64,000 bases of DNA. Origin: Neptunomonas phycophila (GTDB lineage: Bacteria; Pseudomonadota; Gammaproteobacteria; Pseudomonadales; Balneatricaceae). Both the position numbers and the translations under genes were made by a program. Shown in pieces: positions 54,824-63,945 of this stretch. The first letter of the stretch is position 1, and the number at the start of each line of letters is the position of its first letter. The notes beneath the pieces are model-generated. The model was not told the DNA's origin. It was given only the letters and a program-made list of their open reading frames with translations, and ran no database searches. The stretch lies in the NCBI RefSeq assembly GCF_001922575.1, contig NZ_MRCI01000001.1, forward strand, positions 2,232,001 through 2,296,000, read 5' to 3'.

Positions 54824-55297
54824 TTAAAGAGCCGCTAGGATCGTTTCCGCTTTGCTGACTTCAAACTGCTTAGGCTCTTCAACATTCAATGTTGTTACCT
54901 TGCCGTCTTCAATAATCATGGCGTAACGTTGCGAGCGTGTTCCCCCAAAGTCACCTGTTTCCATAGTTAGGCCTAGGGCTTTTGTAAACGCCGCGCCGCC
55001 ATCAGCAATCATAGTGATTGCTTCTGCATTTTGCTGCTCACCCCATGTTTTCATCACAAATGCATCGTTAACAGAGATGCATGCAATCATATCCACGCCT
55101 TTGGCTTTGATCTCATCTGCCAAAACAACGTAGCCCGGCAAGTGATGCGCAGAACACGTCGGTGTAAAGGCACCGGGAACCGCAAACAAAACGACTTTTT
55201 TACCGGCAAATAGCTCGCTAGCTACAACGGCTTCTTGACCTTCTGGTGTTACAACAGTGACGTTAACTGCTGGGATTTCACTTCCAATACTGATCAT
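54824..55297 (-). CDS. Peroxiredoxin, Prx5 type
   Basis: This 157-residue cytosolic enzyme has the motif FAVPGAFTPTCSAHHLPGY with peroxidatic Cys48 and TRSQRYAMIIEDGKVT. It reduces hydroperoxides using glutathione/glutaredoxin or thioredoxin. There is another Cys at about 76 (IACISVND), conserved in this group. GGAGA precedes the ATG. It stands alone. Confidence 0.9.
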   Translation of the reverse strand: MISIGSEIPAVNVTVVTPEGQEAVVASELFAGKKVVLFAVPGAFTPTCSAHHLPGYVVLADEIKAKGVDMIACISVNDAFVMKTWGEQQNAEAITMIADGGAAFTKALGLTMETGDFGGTRSQRYAMIIEDGKVTTLNVEEPKQFEVSKAETILAAL

Positions 55298-55395
55298 GTA
55301 AAAGTCTCCTATTAATTACGTCCAGTGTAGTCGCCTTTTGCAGCAACTAACACAGATAAACACTAAGGTTAAACGCTAACATGCGGCTGTAAATA

Positions 55396-55926
55396 CTACT
55401 CGTAGCGCTGCCCATTGCGTTCGATCCAGCCGCCAACGTGGCGACCAGCCGGGTCGTGGTGTGTCCAGTGAATGACGCCGCCTTTATCGGTCCATTCGTA
55501 TTCACCTTTAATGCGGATTACATCGCCACGGCTCAGATCAGCCACACGCGGGGCTAAATCAATATTATGTGCTACAAGCACCGTTAAGCCCGAATCCAGT
55601 TTGAGCAAAAAACGCTGATGGCGCGAGCCTTTGTTATCGTCTGGCAGCACTTTAATGACTTCGGCATCTAACGTAACAATTAGATCACTACGCTGTTGTG
55701 CAAAAGCCTGATCGACTTGTGCTTGACCTTGTAATGCGGCGGTAACCGACGATGTATTGGCCGAAGAAGATGAGGTGTTATTACTTTGCTGGCTTTGGCT
55801 ATCCAGCATTGCCTTCACGGTCGGGTTATTGAATAAACGACCATCGTTATACTCATTAACCAGCCAAACTGCGCCTAAAATTAAGACTAGTAAGATACGT
55901 CGATGCATTTTAGATAAGTTCTTCAC
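55396..55926 (-). CDS. DUF3465 domain-containing protein
   Basis: This 176-residue protein starts at a GTG with AAGGA 6 bases upstream. It has an N-terminal hydrophobic segment ([18 protein letters not shown]), a Ser/Thr/Gln-rich linker and a C-terminal DUF3465 domain with [33 protein letters not shown] and [28 protein letters not shown] read in blocks. The domain resembles an OB fold; function is unknown. Confidence 0.85.
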   Translation of the reverse strand: MKNLSKMHRRILLVLILGAVWLVNEYNDGRLFNNPTVKAMLDSQSQQSNNTSSSSANTSSVTAALQGQAQVDQAFAQQRSDLIVTLDAEVIKVLPDDNKGSRHQRFLLKLDSGLTVLVAHNIDLAPRVADLSRGDVIRIKGEYEWTDKGGVIHWTHHDPAGRHVGGWIERNGQRYE

Positions 55927-56060
55927 ACGGGGTCCTTAGGTCTATCAAACAATAATGACGTGCAGCATACGGTTAAACATTCGATGTGCCAAGCCGATAG
56001 CTTCTTACGTAGCCTCAGCCCGCCGCACAGGGGTACTCAATCACAGGAGCTTAACTGGTT

Positions 56061-56681
56061 TTGATTAACAACCCCGCTTTGCCTTTAGCGCTTGGTATTT
56101 TAAAAGCCGACTCAGCCAACTCGTGCGCGGGGTTTAGCCTTTTAGACCTGATACGCGAGTGCCAAGAGGCGGGTATTTTTGATGATCTGTCTCACGAGCC
56201 TCACGAAGTCATCTTGTTTAAAAAGAACTTTTTAGCCATGAATGCTTTATACCAAGCCCAACGCATTTTATGGCAAGAAGGCATCGGTTATTTGCACATT
56301 TCGCCTTTACGTAATTATTTGGCCCCTAATACTACGGCTAGCGTATCCGCTCAAACCGTTCAATCGACCCAACTACCCTGCAACACTCGTGATTCGGCGC
56401 TAGCGGATTATTATCTCGATTGGCAACATTACGACAACACCAACGAACAAGCGGTGAACACCCTACTCAACCAGTTTTGGGCGCGGTGCTTATCGCCCCA
56501 TAAAATAACCCAATGCTGCGAACTATTAGCGCTGGACCCTGCTCTGGCAACTCAACACTCGGCTAAACGCCAATTTCAACGTATGGCGGCGAGGTGCCAC
56601 CCGGATAAAGGGGGCAACCCACACGACTTTATTGAGTTACGAGAAGCATACGAGTATTTAACAGGCGCGTTACCAGCCTAG
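56061..56681 (+). CDS. DnaJ-related protein with C-terminal J domain
   Basis: This 206-residue protein uses a TTG start and has an N-terminal region of the DNAJ_related type (NFLAMNALYQAQRILWQEGIGYLHISPL) and a short C-terminal J domain with HPDKGGNPHDFIELREAYEYL, including HPD. The C-terminal placing of the J domain is typical of this family. It should recruit a DnaK-type chaperone to an unknown client. Confidence 0.85.
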   Translation: MINNPALPLALGILKADSANSCAGFSLLDLIRECQEAGIFDDLSHEPHEVILFKKNFLAMNALYQAQRILWQEGIGYLHISPLRNYLAPNTTASVSAQTVQSTQLPCNTRDSALADYYLDWQHYDNTNEQAVNTLLNQFWARCLSPHKITQCCELLALDPALATQHSAKRQFQRMAARCHPDKGGNPHDFIELREAYEYLTGALPA

Positions 56682-56724
56682 CCTCAGTCCTGCTGGCTGG
56701 TTTCCTGCGCCCTTAGCTGATGGC

Positions 56725-57600
56725 TTAAGGGCGATATAGGCGCTCGTAACGTGCAAAGCGCGGTTTACCGTAGGTGGTGAGGCCATTATAACGGTAAGTA
56801 ATTGTTGCCCCGATATCGGGCGGGTTAGCTCGATCGTTATCGGTTAATCCGGAGCCGACCTTAAACTGAACGCCTTCGCTGTTCTCGACTAATAACGAGC
56901 CGACGACCCCTTCGTACTTCCCTTTACCGGGAAGGTAGCCAACGACAACGGCCTCATCATCTTGATAACCTTTTAGCTTAAGCAAATCTTGGCTGCGTCG
57001 GCTGTGATAATACCCGTCGCCATTGTAGAGCATGATGCCTTCGGCACCGTCAGACTGCCATTGTTCGAGTGTATCTAACAGCTGATCATTTGATTGATAC
57101 CGGTGCAGCTCTACCAAATGTACATTGTCTCGCGGATGCAGCCGCACCCAGTTTTCCAACGCACTGCGGCGATCAACAAAACGACCTGCATGCCCGGGCA
57201 AATCAAATAACATAAAGCGAACCTTGCGCCATTCGTGGTCATCTGGCGTCTGTTGACGCACCAAGCCTGATAGCTCATCAAATAACCCTCGCCCTAGCCA
57301 CAACTCGCCTTCAACAGGGAACCAAGGCAACTGATCTAAAAACCATTCCGGAGCCTGAATGGGGTTACCTTGACGCGTGAGTAAAGACTGGCCATTCCAA
57401 AATCCCCTAACTCCATCTAACTTTTCAGCATAATAATAGCGGCTTAAATCGACATCGATATCGGCTACATCGAGTGTTTCGGCCAATTGCAGTGGGGGCT
57501 GGTGATCGGCGAAGGCATAACCAACGGTGCTAGGTAAAGTTAAAGTACTTTGTACCAATACAGCGGAAAAAAACGCACGAGTAATAAGCGTAGTATTCAT
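56725..57600 (-). CDS. ligE: Periplasmic ATP-dependent DNA ligase (Lig E type)
   Basis: This 291-residue minimal ligase has a signal peptide (first 28 or so residues), the adenylation motif I YYAEKLDGVRGFWNG with Lys60, motif III-like VRFMLFDLPG, motif IV EGIMLYNGDG, motif V LLKLKGY and an OB domain near the C-terminus (GYLPGKGKYEGVVGSLLVE). It has neither zinc finger nor BRCT domain. Lig E proteins are exported and seal nicks in extracellular or periplasmic DNA; a role in DNA uptake or biofilm DNA has been proposed. Confidence 0.88.
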   Translation of the reverse strand: MNTTLITRAFFSAVLVQSTLTLPSTVGYAFADHQPPLQLAETLDVADIDVDLSRYYYAEKLDGVRGFWNGQSLLTRQGNPIQAPEWFLDQLPWFPVEGELWLGRGLFDELSGLVRQQTPDDHEWRKVRFMLFDLPGHAGRFVDRRSALENWVRLHPRDNVHLVELHRYQSNDQLLDTLEQWQSDGAEGIMLYNGDGYYHSRRSQDLLKLKGYQDDEAVVVGYLPGKGKYEGVVGSLLVENSEGVQFKVGSGLTDNDRANPPDIGATITYRYNGLTTYGKPRFARYERLYRP

Positions 57601-57664
57601 AACCGTCCCTGGTTAGTTTTTAATCAATCCATATTAAGCAAACAGTCTATTAGATTCCCATTTA

Positions 57665-60600
57665 TCACGCCTTAACACGATAAAAGAGCGCGAATAACAC
57701 GGGTACCACAAACAACGTTAGCACAGTCGCAAACCCTAAACCGTACATAATGGTGACAGCCATCGGCTCGAAAAACACATCTGCCAGCAGCGGGATCATA
57801 CCTAAAATAGTGGTGATAGCAGCCATTGTTACAGGGCGTACCCGGCTGACAGCGGCTTCTTCAATGGCTTCTAACCAGCCGTAAGACTCCACCTCTTGCA
57901 AGCGCTTAATTTCTTCGACTAATACAATGCCATTTTTAATTTGCATGCCCACCAAACTAAGAATAGCCAGCAGCGCTGTAAAGCTAAAAGGCGCGCCCAT
58001 CACAATTAAGCCAAAGGTAACGCCGATAATAGCCAATGGAACCGTTAGCCAAATAGCGAGTGTTTGTTTGATGGAGTTAAACATGAATACGGTAATAACG
58101 AACATTACTAAGATACCCAGAGGGAAAGGAGTAAATACGGCTTTGTTCGCTTTTTGTTGGCTTTCGTATTCACCACCCCATTCAAGCTCATAGCCATGAG
58201 GTAGTTCGATCGCCTCGACCTTATCACGTAATTTAGCGAATAGATCAGTTGCTGTAATCCCCGTTTCCGGGTTGGGGTCGGCCAACACGGCCAAGGTTCG
58301 TTTACGATCGCGGCGCTTAATGAGCGGGTCTTCCCAATCGATGTCTATAAACTTAACCAACTGCCCAATACTGACATAAGCCCCTTGGGTTGAGCTGTAC
58401 ACTTGTATGTTTTGGAGCGACTCTACGCCATTACGCTCGCTTTCTGGTGCTTGCAGCACAATGGGTAGCAACTCAGAGCCATCGCGAAACACGCCAATGC
58501 GCAAACCATTAACGTGTATTTTAAGCGCATCGCTCAAATCGGCTTCGCTCACGCCTAAACGTCGCCCCTCTGCCTCATCATATATAGGACGCAGCACTTT
58601 CGTGCGATTGTGCCAATCTTGATCTACCGTAACCGCTTCGGGTTCTGCATTAAATACCGCAGTCACCTTTAACGCCAACTCGCGCAGGACATCGGGATCC
58701 GCCCCTTTTAGGCGGGCCTCAATTTTAGCTTTTGTCGAGGGGCCAATCGAAATACGGGTGAATTTAGTGAATGCCTGCGGGAACTCATCATTCAAAATAT
58801 CAGTGATGGTATTCAGTGTTGGCTTTATTTGTTCGTAACTGTGGGTTTCTAATATCAATTGAGCGTAGTTCGCAAAGTTACGCTCTGGGTTGTAAGTCAG
58901 CATAAAACGTTCGGCGCCTTGGCCTATTGTGCTAGTAACCTTCGCTACATTGTCGAGCGATAAAATGCGTTGTTCTAACTGCTCTATATCACGCTCTGTA
59001 GCCCTGATATCAGTCCCTTCGGGTAGCCAGTAATCTACCAATACAATCGGAAGTGATGTGGTTGGGAAAAAGCCTTGCTTAACAAATTTAAAGCCCCAAA
59101 GCGATGTGGCTAAAATCGCCAACATGCACAGCATCGTGAGTACCCTAAAACGGAGAGTAAAGCGCAGCATGTGGCGAAACACTCGATAGACGATGCCACG
59201 ATACGGGTCGTTTGGTTCTGCCTGCTTCCCATTTGCGACTTGATCACGAAACAGCAGATAGCAAAAGAAAGGGGTAATGGTAATGGCCAGTATCCAGCTC
59301 AAAAACAGTGAGATTAATAGCACCCAAAACAAGCTATTGGTGAACTCACCGCTGGCATCGGGCGACAGGCCGATAGGCGCGAACGCTGTAATAGCTATAA
59401 CCGTTGCGCCCAACAGTGGCCACGAGGTGTTCGACACGATTTGTTTTGCCGCCGCCAACCGCGATAGCCCGCGCTGCATACCTATGAGCACGCCTTCGGT
59501 GATCACAATCGCATTATCCACCAACATACCCAATGCAATAATTAATGCCCCCAGCGATATTCGATGCAGCTCAATATCCATAATACGCATCACAATAAAC
59601 GTACCGAGAATTGTCAGCAGTAATACGCCACTCATTAATATGCCGGGTCGCAGCCCCATCGAGAGCAGCAAAACAATAACTACGATCGCTACCGCTTGCC
59701 CAAGACTGATTAAAAAGTTATTTACAGACTCTTCAACACGCTGCGGTTGGTTATAAATATAATTGAGCTCAACCCCAACAGGACGCGCGTATTCCAGCTC
59801 GGCCATACGCTTGTTTACGGCCTTGCCAACCTCTACTACGTTGACATTGTTAGCAAACGAGATGTTGAGTGTGAGGGCCGAATCGCCATTAAAACGGTAT
59901 AAATGCGTGGGGGGATCAACATAGTTCTTTTTGATCTTGGCTATATCAGTCAGGTAAACCAACTCACCGTTAGCCTGCCCTAAGAGGATGCTGGACAGCC
60001 CCGAAACAGCTGAGTTTTCACTCGCTTTGGGAGATATACGGATATATTCGCTGCCAACTTGGATTTTACCGGCATCATTAACCAAATTATGATTACTGAG
60101 TACCTGCTGTAAAGCAGCGACCGAAAAGCCAGATGCCGCTAGTTTCGCGCGGTCAATTTCCAACTGGATTTGTTCGCTACGCTCACCACCGGCGGTAACC
60201 TTGCCAACGCCAGGCACCAGAACGAGCTCCCGCTTTAAAAAATCCGTGTAATCGGCAAGCTGCTGGTAATCGAACCCCTCTCCGGTAACGGCTAAAAATA
60301 TTCCATAAACATCGCTAAAGTCATCAATCACCATCGGTGATTCGGCACCGGGCGGCAAATACATGGCGTTGTCATTAATTTTACGCCTCATCTCATCCCA
60401 AATTTGCGCGAGATCATCCTTACGGTAAATGCTTTTCATCTCTACTTTAATTTGAGAGAGCCCCGCACTGGAGGTCGACTCTATGTGGTCAACGTAAGGT
60501 AAACGTTGAATCGCATCTTCGAGTACTAGCGTCACTTCCTCTTCGACTTCTTGTGGAGATGCCCCAGGGTATTGGGTATTGATCAACGCTTGCTTTATCG

Positions 60601-60721
60601 TAAATGCGGGGTCTTCTAAACGGCCCAGCCCTAGGAATGAGAGAATGCCTCCCCCAATTAATAGGACAATAACCATCCAAGACACTGAGCGGTGGCGTAC
60701 GGTGTAATCAACTAAATTCAT
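57665..60721 (-). CDS. RND efflux transporter permease
   Basis: This 1018-residue inner-membrane pump has 12 membrane helices and two large periplasmic loops. It starts with NLVDYTVRHRSVSWMVIVLLIGGGI, and shows LGALIIALGMLVDNAIVITEGVLIG (proton relay Asp), PLLGATVIAITAFAPIGLSPD and, in the second half, LLAILSLVGMQIKNGIVLVEEI and RVRPVTMAAITTILGMIPLL. It belongs to the HAE-1 group with the AcrB-like assembly, though the divergence suggests a VexB/MexK-like subclade. The adaptor gene lies 14 bases upstream; no outer-membrane channel gene follows. Confidence 0.92.
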   Translation of the reverse strand: MNLVDYTVRHRSVSWMVIVLLIGGGILSFLGLGRLEDPAFTIKQALINTQYPGASPQEVEEEVTLVLEDAIQRLPYVDHIESTSSAGLSQIKVEMKSIYRKDDLAQIWDEMRRKINDNAMYLPPGAESPMVIDDFSDVYGIFLAVTGEGFDYQQLADYTDFLKRELVLVPGVGKVTAGGERSEQIQLEIDRAKLAASGFSVAALQQVLSNHNLVNDAGKIQVGSEYIRISPKASENSAVSGLSSILLGQANGELVYLTDIAKIKKNYVDPPTHLYRFNGDSALTLNISFANNVNVVEVGKAVNKRMAELEYARPVGVELNYIYNQPQRVEESVNNFLISLGQAVAIVVIVLLLSMGLRPGILMSGVLLLTILGTFIVMRIMDIELHRISLGALIIALGMLVDNAIVITEGVLIGMQRGLSRLAAAKQIVSNTSWPLLGATVIAITAFAPIGLSPDASGEFTNSLFWVLLISLFLSWILAITITPFFCYLLFRDQVANGKQAEPNDPYRGIVYRVFRHMLRFTLRFRVLTMLCMLAILATSLWGFKFVKQGFFPTTSLPIVLVDYWLPEGTDIRATERDIEQLEQRILSLDNVAKVTSTIGQGAERFMLTYNPERNFANYAQLILETHSYEQIKPTLNTITDILNDEFPQAFTKFTRISIGPSTKAKIEARLKGADPDVLRELALKVTAVFNAEPEAVTVDQDWHNRTKVLRPIYDEAEGRRLGVSEADLSDALKIHVNGLRIGVFRDGSELLPIVLQAPESERNGVESLQNIQVYSSTQGAYVSIGQLVKFIDIDWEDPLIKRRDRKRTLAVLADPNPETGITATDLFAKLRDKVEAIELPHGYELEWGGEYESQQKANKAVFTPFPLGILVMFVITVFMFNSIKQTLAIWLTVPLAIIGVTFGLIVMGAPFSFTALLAILSLVGMQIKNGIVLVEEIKRLQEVESYGWLEAIEEAAVSRVRPVTMAAITTILGMIPLLADVFFEPMAVTIMYGLGFATVLTLFVVPVLFALFYRVKA

Positions 60722-60735
60722 GAAATTGCCTCAGC

Positions 60736-61806
60736 TTACAGCCCACGTTCTTTAGCGAGAGGACGAACTTGCTGCCCTTCTTGCACGTAACTCACACCGG
60801 CGGCAATCACTTTACTTCCCGAGGCTACCCCTTCAACCAACATATGATCATCGACGATGCTGATCACACTAACCGGATGCAAAGAGGCAACAAGCGCTTC
60901 ATCCAGCAACCAAACGTACTCTTTACCACCCCGTTCAAAAACCGACTCTAGCGGCACACTCACGACGGTTTCAGCCGCTTGTAATAAAGCCGGAGCCAGA
61001 TTAACCTCGATACTCACAGACATGCCCGGTAATACCGAAAAACTGCTCCCTTGAGGCATAGTAAACACAACTTGATAAGTCCGAGTTAATGTATCGGGTA
61101 CTGAGTCATGCTTTTTATAGCAGGCGGGGAACTCCTGATCAGGCCGACTATCGAAGCGGACCACGCCGCACAGATCACGTGCGGTTTGCGGATTAATTTG
61201 TGTTAACAAGGCTTCGGGAACATTAAATACAATATCGACATCGCCTACATCTTGTAGCTCTATAATAGGGTTTAATGCCTGAATAGACTGGTAATTTTCA
61301 ACATCAACACGTGCTACTACACCATCAAATGGCGCCACCAGCTTTGTGTAGCTTAAATTGTCACGTGCAATCGCAAGGGCCGACTGTGCCGCTTTTAAGT
61401 TAGCGCGTACTTCATCTAGTTTGGTTTGGCTGGCATAGTTTTTCTCTAGCAGCGATTTAATCTGCTTATACTGGATATTGGCTAAGTCATACTTAGCCTG
61501 ACGGTCAGCCAAGGTATTTTTGTAATCGGATTGGTCCAATTCAGCCAAGACTTGTCCCTTAACGACACGGGCACCGGCTTGAACTGGTAACTTTGTTAAC
61601 TCCCCTGATACCCTAAAGCTTAATGCAGAATGTTGAGCCGCCTCGATAGTACCCGGAAAAATTCGTCTTGCTTGCTGCTCTGCACCCTGAACTACTGCGA
61701 TTTTTGCAGGTCTGATGACTGGCTCTTGTGTAGATTGGGACTCTGCCTCTTCTCCACAGGCGGTCAAAATCAGAACCGATGTAATCAACATCATAAGACG
61801 ATACAT
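60736..61806 (-). CDS. RND efflux periplasmic adaptor (membrane fusion protein)
   Basis: This 356-residue lipoprotein has a lipobox (ILTAC, Cys at about residue 17), then beta-barrel and lipoyl domains (FRVSGELTKLPVQAGARVVKGQVLAELDQSDY), an alpha hairpin (DLANIQYKQIKSLLEKNYASQTKLDEVRANLKAAQSALA) and the second lipoyl half YTKLVAPFDGVVARVDVEN. It connects the permease encoded next to an outer-membrane channel. It is divergent from a TetR regulator. Confidence 0.92.
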   Translation of the reverse strand: MYRLMMLITSVLILTACGEEAESQSTQEPVIRPAKIAVVQGAEQQARRIFPGTIEAAQHSALSFRVSGELTKLPVQAGARVVKGQVLAELDQSDYKNTLADRQAKYDLANIQYKQIKSLLEKNYASQTKLDEVRANLKAAQSALAIARDNLSYTKLVAPFDGVVARVDVENYQSIQALNPIIELQDVGDVDIVFNVPEALLTQINPQTARDLCGVVRFDSRPDQEFPACYKKHDSVPDTLTRTYQVVFTMPQGSSFSVLPGMSVSIEVNLAPALLQAAETVVSVPLESVFERGGKEYVWLLDEALVASLHPVSVISIVDDHMLVEGVASGSKVIAAGVSYVQEGQQVRPLAKERGL

Positions 61807-61823
61807 ATTTTACCCACCACCTT

Positions 61824-61847
61824 TATACATTCTTGTTTGTATGTATA
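61824..61847. promoter_or_regulatory. AcrR-like operator
   Basis: TATACAT and ATGTATA are perfect 7-base arms separated by 10 bases, similar in layout to the TACATACAT...ATGTATGTA operator of AcrR. It lies 18 bp upstream of the adaptor gene and 42 bp upstream of tetR. Confidence 0.6.
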
Positions 61848-61888
61848 ATACCCTGTAAATACACTTGTTAAAATAGAAACTAATTAAT

Positions 61889-62512
61889 ATGGCTAGAAAA
61901 ACTAAAGAAGAAGCGCTTAAAACCTACCATGCCATTCTCGATGCATCCGCAGTGCTATTCAACAAGCAAGGCGCCAGCCACACCACCCTGAATGATATTG
62001 CCAAGTACACAGGGATGACTCGTGGTGCTGTCTATTGGCACTTTGATAACAAAGAAGACGTGATCAGAGCCTTGTGGCAGCGCGACGCTTCACACTTATT
62101 AAAAAATACGTTTAATGCCTTGTTACAACTCAATGAGCCAGAACCGGTTGAGTATTTCAAATCAACAATAAAACGTATGATTAGCACTATAGCCGAAGAC
62201 GAAAAAGCCAGCCAGGCCGTTCGCATTGTGATGAACTCTGTCGAAGCTACAACACAACAGACTGACCTTCAAACCTTCCTCGAAGACAAAGCCCAGAGCA
62301 TATACAGCCATTTATTGATCGCTATTCAAAATTTAGCGGATAAGCAAAAGCTACGCAAAGATTACTCCCCGGAGCTGCTTGCCAGTGCGCTCTGGAGTTA
62401 TGCCCACGGCCTGATTGATATTAATATGCAGGATCGTTGCAACCGAATTAACCTCATTAAAGATGGCGATGCACTGATCGATCTCTTCCTTGAGAACTGG
62501 TTCACGGCATAA
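61889..62512 (+). CDS. TetR/AcrR family repressor of the RND pump
   Basis: This 207-residue regulator begins MARKTKEEALKTYHAILDASAVLF and has the helix-turn-helix HTTLNDIAKYTGMTRGAVYWHF, very like AcrR/TtgR. The C-terminal ligand pocket has the usual helices. It likely represses the divergent adaptor-permease operon through the operator in the 82-bp intergenic region. Confidence 0.92.
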   Translation: MARKTKEEALKTYHAILDASAVLFNKQGASHTTLNDIAKYTGMTRGAVYWHFDNKEDVIRALWQRDASHLLKNTFNALLQLNEPEPVEYFKSTIKRMISTIAEDEKASQAVRIVMNSVEATTQQTDLQTFLEDKAQSIYSHLLIAIQNLADKQKLRKDYSPELLASALWSYAHGLIDINMQDRCNRINLIKDGDALIDLFLENWFTA

Positions 62513-62523
62513 AGCTCCCGTAC

Positions 62524-62569
62524 AATTAGCCTTATTCAATGTTATTTACCTCATTTTATAAGGCTAATT
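62524..62569 (+). promoter_or_regulatory. Hairpin masking the ribosome binding site
   Basis: AATTAGCCTTAT (62524-62535) and ATAAGGCTAATT (62558-62569) are perfect 12-base arms with a 22-base loop. The 3' arm ends at the base before the ATG and includes the only SD, AAGG at 62560-62563. It could be a translational switch such as an RNA thermometer, or a regulator binding site. No T-run is present. Confidence 0.65.
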
Positions 62570-62941
62570 ATGCTATCTGTCCTACCCGATACTGCTGGCG
62601 ATTTCATTTGTGTACAAGCCTCAGAAAAGCTCAGCACCCAAGATTACCAAGAAATTTTAGTACCTTTAATTGAAGACAAAGTACAAAAATTTGGCCCGTT
62701 ACGCATGGTTATTTACTTTGACCAAACTTTTACGGGCTTTGAGGTCGGTGCTATCTGGGAAGATGCAAAACTCGGCATCAACCACGCACAAGATTTTATA
62801 CGCATTGCAATTGTCGGTGGTCCTCAATGGATGGACTGGGCTGCTACGTTTGGAAATGCCCTAACAAAGGGTGAAGTTCAGCATTTTAGTGAAAGCCAGT
62901 TTCTGCACGCGTTGCATTGGAGCAATGACGGCGAAGTGTAG
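62570..62941 (+). CDS. SpoIIAA-like STAS family protein
   Basis: This 123-residue protein matches the SpoIIAA-like (DUF3478) family: FICVQASEKLSTQDYQEILVPLIEDKVQKFGPLRMVIYF, WEDAKLGINHAQDFIRIAIVGGPQWMDW and FSESQFLHALHW, read in blocks. These small proteins have the STAS/SEC14 fold and are thought to bind a hydrophobic ligand or membrane. The gene follows tetR by 57 bases, and its SD lies in a stable hairpin. Confidence 0.88.
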   Translation: MLSVLPDTAGDFICVQASEKLSTQDYQEILVPLIEDKVQKFGPLRMVIYFDQTFTGFEVGAIWEDAKLGINHAQDFIRIAIVGGPQWMDWAATFGNALTKGEVQHFSESQFLHALHWSNDGEV

Positions 62942-63031
62942 TACGTTTGCTAAGCAATATAGGGCGGGCCATAAGCATTGCGCTGTTGACCCGCTATCAA
63001 GCGTTTAAGCAAAGACTGTAAGCTAAATGGA

Positions 63032-63508
63032 CTAAGGCTGGTTCCCTATACGGCACCGGCCCGTCTGGAAAAACTGGACAACTTCTTTACGCCGTTTACC
63101 TATCAGTAACGGGCCGTCATCCATAAATAAGAAGTTCTTCCAGTATTTTTTAAAGACGCCCCAGCGCGTTTCTACGACATGATCCGCCGCATAACAAAAG
63201 TAGACAACAGTGCCGTCATCCCATAACAGGTGCTCGAGTATGCTACTGGGCAACTCTTGATCTTCACTTTCCCAGGGTGTCTGCCAATCGCAGTCTGTTT
63301 CTAACCACGTATTGCCATGAGTGACCCACTCGCCTTTGCCAAAATCTTCGGGGAAGTCGGCTTCTTTACTGATAAAAGTTTCCCATAAGGTACGCGAGCG
63401 CGCTGGTGTCATGGGTTTTATCTGCTCCAAATCGGAGGCTGGAACAGGCATATCTTGATGGCGATAGAACCAAGCATGTCGATACTGGTCTATAGTTAAG
63501 TAGTTCAT
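63032..63508 (-). CDS. DUF2947 family protein
   Basis: This 158-residue cytosolic protein is rich in Trp (FYRHQDMP, LWETFISKEADFP, WETPWESEDQELP-like stretches, LWDDGTVVYFCYAADHVVETRWGVFKKYWKNFLFMDDGPLLIG). The end of the sequence with GPLLIGKRRKEVVQFFQTG fits DUF2947, found in marine gammaproteobacteria. Function is unknown. It is a single gene, divergent from a small basic protein gene. Confidence 0.8.
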   Translation of the reverse strand: MNYLTIDQYRHAWFYRHQDMPVPASDLEQIKPMTPARSRTLWETFISKEADFPEDFGKGEWVTHGNTWLETDCDWQTPWESEDQELPSSILEHLLWDDGTVVYFCYAADHVVETRWGVFKKYWKNFLFMDDGPLLIGKRRKEVVQFFQTGRCRIGNQP

Positions 63509-63621
63509 TCAGTAACTCTGCGTGTAAATATAGACTAGTATAGCCAACCTCGGGTCAGCAACCCACACTCTTAACGTATAAAACAAGACATCGTGCTGCT
63601 TTATCCGGCATAATTTCAACT

Positions 63622-63945
63622 ATGAATAAACGTCCAACAAAAGCGGAAACCCGCCAACAGCTTGAATCTAAGATCGAAGAGTTCATCCAGCAAGGCGGTG
63701 AAATCAAGTCCGTCGAAAGTGGAGCCTCTGGTTTAGAAGACGGCAACTACAATCGTAATAGCTTTGTATTTGGCTACCCCAAAGAAGAGCGCACGCCTAC
63801 CACAAAAGAAATGGCAGCTATCGATGCGCGCCGACGTGCCAAAACGGTCTCTAAACCTTCTCATTCTTTTTCACGTAAACCCAAAAAGAAAATTATTTAC
63901 GACGACTTTGGGGAACCTGTTCGTGAGGTATGGCTAGAGGAATAA
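63622..63945 (+). CDS. Small basic protein with EEFIQQGGEIKSV motif
   Basis: This 107-residue protein has an N-terminal helix (RPTKAETRQQLESKIEEFIQQGGEIKSVESGASG), an unstructured middle and a Lys/Arg-rich segment (FSRKPKKKIIYDDFGEPVREVW). The EFIQQGGEIKSV part recalls small transcription-linked proteins such as SutA, but the resemblance is short. I do not assign a function. The ATG has weak SD context. Confidence 0.6.
   Translation: MNKRPTKAETRQQLESKIEEFIQQGGEIKSVESGASGLEDGNYNRNSFVFGYPKEERTPTTKEMAAIDARRRAKTVSKPSHSFSRKPKKKIIYDDFGEPVREVWLEE

Noticed and set aside
59277-59756. Open frame of 159 codons opposite the RND permease gene
   Set aside because: It is Ile/Asn/Ser-rich without any motif; the RND gene on the other strand is certain.
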